Notes under the pieces: model-generated
Told to the model about the DNA's origin: nothing
Seen by the model: only the letters and a program-made list of their open reading frames with translations
Databases searched by the model: none
NCBI GenBank assembly: GCA_024698805.1
Contig: JAILQT010000145.1
Span: forward strand, 1 to 64,000
Length of the DNA: 64,000 nucleotides
Source: Solobacterium sp.
GTDB lineage: Bacteria; Bacillota_I; Bacilli_A; Erysipelotrichales; Erysipelotrichaceae
Reading direction: 5' to 3'
Part shown: positions 59,052 to 64,000 of the stretch, piece by piece
Layout: every line of letters begins with the position of its first letter
How positions within the stretch are numbered: position 1 is the first letter of the stretch
Program-made: the position numbers and the translations under genes

Positions 59052-59089
59052 TGATATCAAAATGATATCATTTTGAGGCTAATAGTCAA
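59052..59089 (-). promoter_or_regulatory. promoter of SPFH operon with tandem TGATATCA operator
   Basis: Minus strand TTGACT-N16-TATCAT. TGATATCA at 59052-59059 and 59063-59070 (11-bp centre spacing), embedded in the 20-bp palindrome TCAAAATGATATCATTTTGA (59057-59076). Confidence 0.65.
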
Positions 59090-59120
59090 GGGAGGCACAT
59101 ATTAACTGTTTATTAAGGAG

Positions 59121-60569
59121 TTATCCTGTATTCCCGTTCAGAAGATCCCGGATGCCTTTTTCCAGTTCATTCCGCCTGTCATCGAGAAAATCCAGCAGGG
59201 CATCGCCGATAACGGACGTCAGGTCTTCAAAGTTGTCCATCATGCCTTCGAACTCGGGGAGATCATTCTGTCTGATGTCGAGATACCGGCGAACCGCGTC
59301 GCCTGCCATCGTGTACAGGGGATCATCCGCCGCCTGCCTGGCAGGTGTGAATCTGCCCGCCTGTTTCAGGTCCAAGACCTCCCTGTAGCGTACGGCAGCC
59401 CTGCCTACGGCGTTTTCCCAGGAAAGATAGATCTCTGCCATCGCATGTTCCCCGGCTTCACGGATCTCACTGCCGTGGCTGCAGGCATGTTTCAGGAATG
59501 CCGCTAATGACCCGCTGTTTTCTTCGATCAGGAAGCCGTTCCTGCCGTCTGTGATATCCTCGGCAGCACAGGATCCCCGGATCAGCACGCTGGCAAGCCC
59601 GCATGCGGCAGCTTCCCGGACAACGAGCCCGTTCGTATCGAAAGTCGAGGGGAACAGGAACAGGTCTGCCCTGGTATTCCACGCCCTCAGGATATTCCTG
59701 TCGCGGACGGGACCGGTGAAGATGATCTTCCCGAACTGCGAGGATCCGGCATGGCTGACGATCGTGCCGTCTTCCGCCTTCTCATCATAAGACATGCCGT
59801 AAGCACGGATCTTTTCCTTCAGGCCTTCGCTGTCCGTGCCCTGTCCGATCATGACCATGCGGAAGTCTTTTTCCTGCGCCAGTTCATGAAGGGCGTCGAT
59901 GATCATCGGCAGCCCTTTGTAATTCACCAGTCTTCCGACGAACAGGAACACGGGTATGCCGGCGGGAAGGTCACAGCCCTTTACCGCTGCAGTTACTTCC
60001 TCTTCGCTGCATCTTCCCTTCGGGAAATCAACGCCGTTGGGCATGACCAGGAATTCCCCTTCGTAGCCGAGCGCCTGCAGGCTCTCGCCTGCACCTTTGC
60101 TGACAGCCCATACCTCGTCACAGGCGGAAACATTGTTCACCAGTGCCCTGATGCACTCATCCTGCAGCAGAGGGGGAACTGTCCTTTTGATGTCGATATC
60201 GTATTTTGTATGGTAGGTCAGTATGACCGGGGCACCGGATGCGTCGCGCAGGGAGCGGGCGATAAAACAGGAACTGACGGGACAGTGCGTATGGATGATA
60301 TCCGGCGCAAAGGCGGCCATATCGCCGATCTCCTTTACGGGGAACGGATAGCCTGCACGGTATCCGCCTGTCAAAGCGGAAGTATCCAGGCTGGGATAGG
60401 TCTTAACGGGGAAAGCATAGGAAGAATAATCGGTGCCCGGATAATACGGCGTGCCTACCATCACTTCAAAGTCTTTCCTGTGTTCCAGGACAGACGCGTA
60501 ATTCAGTACAGCATTCACCACGCCGTCGATCACGGGCGGGAAGGAATCATTCAAAAGACAGATCTTCAT
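59121..60569 (-). CDS. glycosyltransferase family 4 (GT-B)
   Basis: MKICLLNDSFPPVIDGVVNAVLNYA; FLFVGRLVNYKGLPMIIDAL; LFLFPSTFDTNGLVVREAAACGLASVLI. Confidence 0.88.
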   Translation of the reverse strand: MKICLLNDSFPPVIDGVVNAVLNYASVLEHRKDFEVMVGTPYYPGTDYSSYAFPVKTYPSLDTSALTGGYRAGYPFPVKEIGDMAAFAPDIIHTHCPVSSCFIARSLRDASGAPVILTYHTKYDIDIKRTVPPLLQDECIRALVNNVSACDEVWAVSKGAGESLQALGYEGEFLVMPNGVDFPKGRCSEEEVTAAVKGCDLPAGIPVFLFVGRLVNYKGLPMIIDALHELAQEKDFRMVMIGQGTDSEGLKEKIRAYGMSYDEKAEDGTIVSHAGSSQFGKIIFTGPVRDRNILRAWNTRADLFLFPSTFDTNGLVVREAAACGLASVLIRGSCAAEDITDGRNGFLIEENSGSLAAFLKHACSHGSEIREAGEHAMAEIYLSWENAVGRAAVRYREVLDLKQAGRFTPARQAADDPLYTMAGDAVRRYLDIRQNDLPEFEGMMDNFEDLTSVIGDALLDFLDDRRNELEKGIRDLLNGNTG

Positions 60570-60745
60570 TTCAGAACCTCTCGCTATATTGTATATCCGC
60601 ATTTTCCGGATGAAGGTGATAATTGCGTGACGATTCTTAAGAATCCCTGTACCGCGCCTGAAAGACGAATCTGTACAGAGGATGAACTGTATCATGCAGA
60701 AAAGATGTTTTCGTGTATAATATATGAGTTTCACGGAGGTGAGTT

Positions 60746-62404
60746 ATGAGTGATATCAGTGAGAAACTCAAGGCAGTGATCAAAGAGACTGTCTCTGATC
60801 TGTATAAAATCGAAGCGGAAGACAGGATGGTCATGATCGAAAGACCGCGTGATCCGAAGATGGGAGACTATTCTACGAATATCGCGATGAGGCTGACCAA
60901 GATGCTGAAGAGAAAACCTGCGGAGATCGCGCAGGAGATCGCTTCCGAACTGGCAAAGAGAATCGAGGAAGCTTCCTCTGTTACCGTCGCGGGACCGGGT
61001 TTCATCAACTTCGTGATCTCCGGAAGCGCACTCAGCACGGTGATCAACCGGGTCCTGGATGCCGGTGACGATTACGGAAAGAACGATACCGGCAAAGGCC
61101 AGAAGGTGCTTGTAGAGTATGTATCCGCCAACCCGACCGGCGACCTGCACTGCGGCCATGCAAGGGGCGCAGCCTGGGGCGATTCCCTGACAAGGATCCT
61201 TTCCTTCAGCGGCTTTGATGTGCTGCGCGAATATTATGTCAATGACGCCGGCCATCAGATCGATGTGCTCGCGGAATCGATCCTGAGCAGGTATTTTGAA
61301 CTGTTCGGCAGGGAGTATCCGCTGCCCGAAGACGGCTATCACGCAAACGACATCATCGACGTCGCAAAAGGTATCGCAGCGAAAGACGGCGACAAATGGC
61401 TGGATGCGGATCCGGCTGAAAGAACGGAATACTTCAAGGACCAGGGCATCGAAGCCAAGCTGGCAAGGATCCGGGAGGATCTCGCGCTGTTCGGCGTTGA
61501 GTTCGATTCCTGGGTCCATGAAAGATTCTTCTATGAGAATAACAGCGCCAGGATCAATGCCGTCCTGAAGGAGATGGCTGAAAAGGATCTGACGTATGAA
61601 AAGGATGACGCCCTGTGGTTCAGGTCTTCCCTGTTCGGTGATGACAAGGACCGTGTCCTGAAGAAGAATACAGGCCTTCTGACATACCTGACGCCGGATA
61701 TCGCCAACCATGTATACAAACTCGAAAGAGGCTATACGAAGCTGATCGACCTCTGGGGTGCGGACCATCACAGCTACGTTACCAGGATGAAGTGTGCCCT
61801 GACAGCACTCGGTTATCCGAAAGACAGTCTTGAAGTGGATCTGATCCAGATGGTGCGCATGGTCTCCAACGGTGAAGAAGTCAAGATGTCCAAGAGGACC
61901 GGCAATGCGATCACCCTCAGGGAACTCTGCGAAGACGTCGGTACAGATGCGGCGAGATGGTTCTTCGTATCGAAGGAAGTCGGCACGCACATGGATTTCG
62001 ATATGGATCTTGCCAAACAGAAGACCAATGACAACCCTGTTTATTACGCACAGTATGCCTATACGAGGATGTTCAATATCCTGCACAGGGACGATGCGCC
62101 GGAATTCGTCCGCAAAGACAGTTATGATCTGCTGACGGATCCGAAGGAGCTTGCAGTACTGAAACAGATCAGCGAGTTCCCGAAGACAGCAGGGGATGCG
62201 GCAGAGACCAGGTCCGTCAACAGGATCTGCAATTACTGCCAGACACTGGCGAGGAACTTCCACAGCTATTACAATGCCTGCCGTGTGATCGATGCGCAGA
62301 ACCCGGAACTGACGAACCAGAGGCTCGGCCTTGTCAGCGCCGCAATGATCACGATGAAGAACGCACTGTCGCTGATCGGCGTCAGCGCACCGGAAAGAAT
62401 GTGA
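60746..62404 (+). CDS. argS: arginyl-tRNA synthetase
   Basis: VEYVSANPTGDLHCGHARGAAWGDSLTRIL (HIGH-like), LWGADHHSYVTRMKCAL, KMSKRTGNAITLREL (KMSK). Confidence 0.92.
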   Translation: MSDISEKLKAVIKETVSDLYKIEAEDRMVMIERPRDPKMGDYSTNIAMRLTKMLKRKPAEIAQEIASELAKRIEEASSVTVAGPGFINFVISGSALSTVINRVLDAGDDYGKNDTGKGQKVLVEYVSANPTGDLHCGHARGAAWGDSLTRILSFSGFDVLREYYVNDAGHQIDVLAESILSRYFELFGREYPLPEDGYHANDIIDVAKGIAAKDGDKWLDADPAERTEYFKDQGIEAKLARIREDLALFGVEFDSWVHERFFYENNSARINAVLKEMAEKDLTYEKDDALWFRSSLFGDDKDRVLKKNTGLLTYLTPDIANHVYKLERGYTKLIDLWGADHHSYVTRMKCALTALGYPKDSLEVDLIQMVRMVSNGEEVKMSKRTGNAITLRELCEDVGTDAARWFFVSKEVGTHMDFDMDLAKQKTNDNPVYYAQYAYTRMFNILHRDDAPEFVRKDSYDLLTDPKELAVLKQISEFPKTAGDAAETRSVNRICNYCQTLARNFHSYYNACRVIDAQNPELTNQRLGLVSAAMITMKNALSLIGVSAPERM

Positions 62405-62465
62405 CATCGCTGTTCACAATATTACGAAATTCCGATATAGTATTACGGTAATGCGAGGTAATGGT

Positions 62466-62597
62466 ATGGATAACCTGGAAAAGAGACTGTATCTGATGAG
62501 CCGTGATTCACTGGTCACCCTGATACTGAGGCTTGCGGAGATCGATGGCTGCAGGGAAGTGATCGATGAATATCTGCAGGACGTATCGAAAAACTGA
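62466..62597 (+). CDS. possible small protein (43 aa)
   Basis: MDNLEKRLYLMSRDSLVTLILRLAEIDGCREVIDEYLQDVSKN, read directly from sequence; GAGGTAATGGT upstream. Confidence 0.4.
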   Translation: MDNLEKRLYLMSRDSLVTLILRLAEIDGCREVIDEYLQDVSKN

Positions 62598-62616
62598 GTA
62601 ACAAAGACACAAAAGG

Positions 62617-62648
62617 AAAGAGCAGTGACCGGGGTCACTGCTCTTTTG
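62617..62648. terminator. strong bidirectional terminator
   Basis: AAAGAGCAGTGACC-GG-GGTCACTGCTCTTT. Confidence 0.85.
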
Positions 62649-63195
62649 TCAGGAAGCGGATCAGCTTTTCAAGGAAGCTGTCCGTTTTTGTTTTTTTCCG
62701 CACATATTCCTTCACTTCCGCTTCGATCTTGTCTTCCGAGATATGCACGAGCATGTACGAAGGCGGACTGCCGTCGCGGTTCTGGCGGATCGATCCGGGA
62801 TTCAGCAGCCGGATGCCGTCTTCCGTCGTGTCATGCACGGTATGGACATGCCCGAAGAAGACGGTGTCTGCGCCGATGTTCTTCGCGTTACGGATCATCG
62901 GTTTGAAACCGTAAAAAGAGATCGGCTCCAGATGCCCGTGGCAGACATAGACCGTATGTCCCTTGATGTGCAGCGTCATCGTGTCGGGGATCCTGCTGTA
63001 ATAGGAATAATCATTGTTTCCCCGGACGCATATATAGCCGCCCATCTGTTCCGCATCCATTTCCGAATCGCCGCAGTGCACGAAAAGATCATAGTCGCTG
63101 TATGTCTCTTTCAGCCATGCAAGGCAGTTCTGATCCCCGTGGTTATCCGAGACCAGCACGATATTGACTGTATCCATGAATGTATTGTAGCGCAT
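62635..63195 (-). CDS. metallophosphoesterase (YfcE/MJ0936 family)
   Basis: NIVLVSDNHGDQNCLAWLKE, DLFVHCGDSEMD, VRGNNDYSYY, VYVCHGHLEP, VFFGHVHTVHD. Start 63195 or 63177. Confidence 0.88.
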   Translation of the reverse strand: MRYNTFMDTVNIVLVSDNHGDQNCLAWLKETYSDYDLFVHCGDSEMDAEQMGGYICVRGNNDYSYYSRIPDTMTLHIKGHTVYVCHGHLEPISFYGFKPMIRNAKNIGADTVFFGHVHTVHDTTEDGIRLLNPGSIRQNRDGSPPSYMLVHISEDKIEAEVKEYVRKKTKTDSFLEKLIRFLTKEQ

Positions 63196-63244
63196 ATCGC
63201 ACCTGTTACGGGTATAATTAAGCACGGATACAGGAGGAAGCGTT

Positions 63245-64000
63245 ATGACAGCCATATTGCTCGGGCAGCAGATCGCCCAGCTGTTTCTGATCATGTTTCT
63301 GGGATACCTGATCGTTAAGGCAGGACTGCTCTCATCAAAGGATTCCAAATCCCTTTCCATACTGATCGTCTATATCATCTGCCCGTGCACGATCCTGAAT
63401 GCGTTCCAGATCGAGTATTCGGCAGAAACGGCAGGGAATTTCCTGCTGGCAGTCGCTTCGGCGGTGATCATACATATCGTGGTCTTCCTCTTCACATATA
63501 TACTGGACCGGTTCTTCCATTTCACCAGTGTCGAGAAGGCATCCGTCATTTACAGCAATGCCGGCAACCTGATCATACCGCTTGTGACGGCGCTGCTCGG
63601 CGAGGACTGGGTGCTCTATGCCAGTGCCTTTATGGTCGTCCAGCTGTTTATCATATGGACGCACGGCAAATCGCTCATTGAAGGGAAACGCGGTGCGGAT
63701 ATGAAAGCGATCCTGACGAACGTCAACCTGATGGCATGTGCCCTCGGACTGGTCATGTTCCTGCTTCATGTAAAGCTGCCTGCACTGGTCGGCAATACTG
63801 TCCGGTCCCTCGGCAGCACGGTCGGCCCCCTGTCGATGCTGATGCTGGGCATGATCCTGGCGGGAGTGGATATCGGCGCCATGGTCCGGAAGAAACGGAT
63901 CTGGACCGTATCGCTGATCAGGATGATCGTTATGCCGGCGCTGGTCCTGACAGTCATGAAATTCAGCGGCCTTGCGAAACTTTCGCCGGAAGGCGTTACG
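63245..64000 (+). CDS. AEC family (auxin efflux carrier) transporter, truncated by window end
   Basis: MTAILLGQQIAQLFLIMFLGYLIVKAGLLSSKDSKSLSILIVYIICPCTILNAFQ; YSNAGNLIIPLVTALLG. Open at 64000. Confidence 0.85.
   Translation, partial: MTAILLGQQIAQLFLIMFLGYLIVKAGLLSSKDSKSLSILIVYIICPCTILNAFQIEYSAETAGNFLLAVASAVIIHIVVFLFTYILDRFFHFTSVEKASVIYSNAGNLIIPLVTALLGEDWVLYASAFMVVQLFIIWTHGKSLIEGKRGADMKAILTNVNLMACALGLVMFLLHVKLPALVGNTVRSLGSTVGPLSMLMLGMILAGVDIGAMVRKKRIWTVSLIRMIVMPALVLTVMKFSGLAKLSPEGVT

Noticed and set aside
60731-62407. 558-aa minus-strand ORF fully overlapping argS
   Set aside because: Exact antisense shadow of a clearly functional argS; the translation has no recognisable family features. 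Codon bias keeps the antisense frame open.

Overview
64 kb chromosomal window, probably from a Bacillota (Erysipelotrichia-like) gut bacterium; the taxonomy is inferred from gene content only. I call about 53 protein-coding genes, several intrinsic terminators and a few candidate operators. I recognised no rRNA, tRNA, CRISPR array, transposase or prophage by eye. Main blocks are: (1) a tight five-gene operon of two tandem-duplicated Ser/Thr kinases with different C-terminal halves, a BspA-type LRR protein without a signal peptide, a TraX-like protein and a FGGY sugar kinase; (2) a divergent RpiR regulator / PTS EIIC - membrane protein - cytosolic Cys-type sulfatase locus with repeated operator-like palindromes; (3) an Opp peptide ABC operon with enlarged OppA and OppC; (4) a small 84-aa protein gene with a cre-like site over its promoter, upstream of two GH1 6-phospho-beta-glucosidases; (5) a third, degenerate membrane kinase divergent from an HTH gene; (6) MurQ plus PTS EIIBC; (7) a heterodimeric ABC exporter; (8) a MATE protein fused to a HATPase domain; (9) an ATP-grasp/esterase pair; (10) a translationally coupled SPFH-RHH(Arc)-SPFH-small membrane protein operon with a tandem TGATATCA site over its promoter. 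The strongest candidates for undescribed biology are the kinase/kinase/LRR/TraX operon, the SPFH/RHH operon with its putative operator, and the PTS-sulfatase locus. All functional calls come from reading the translations; no database search was run.
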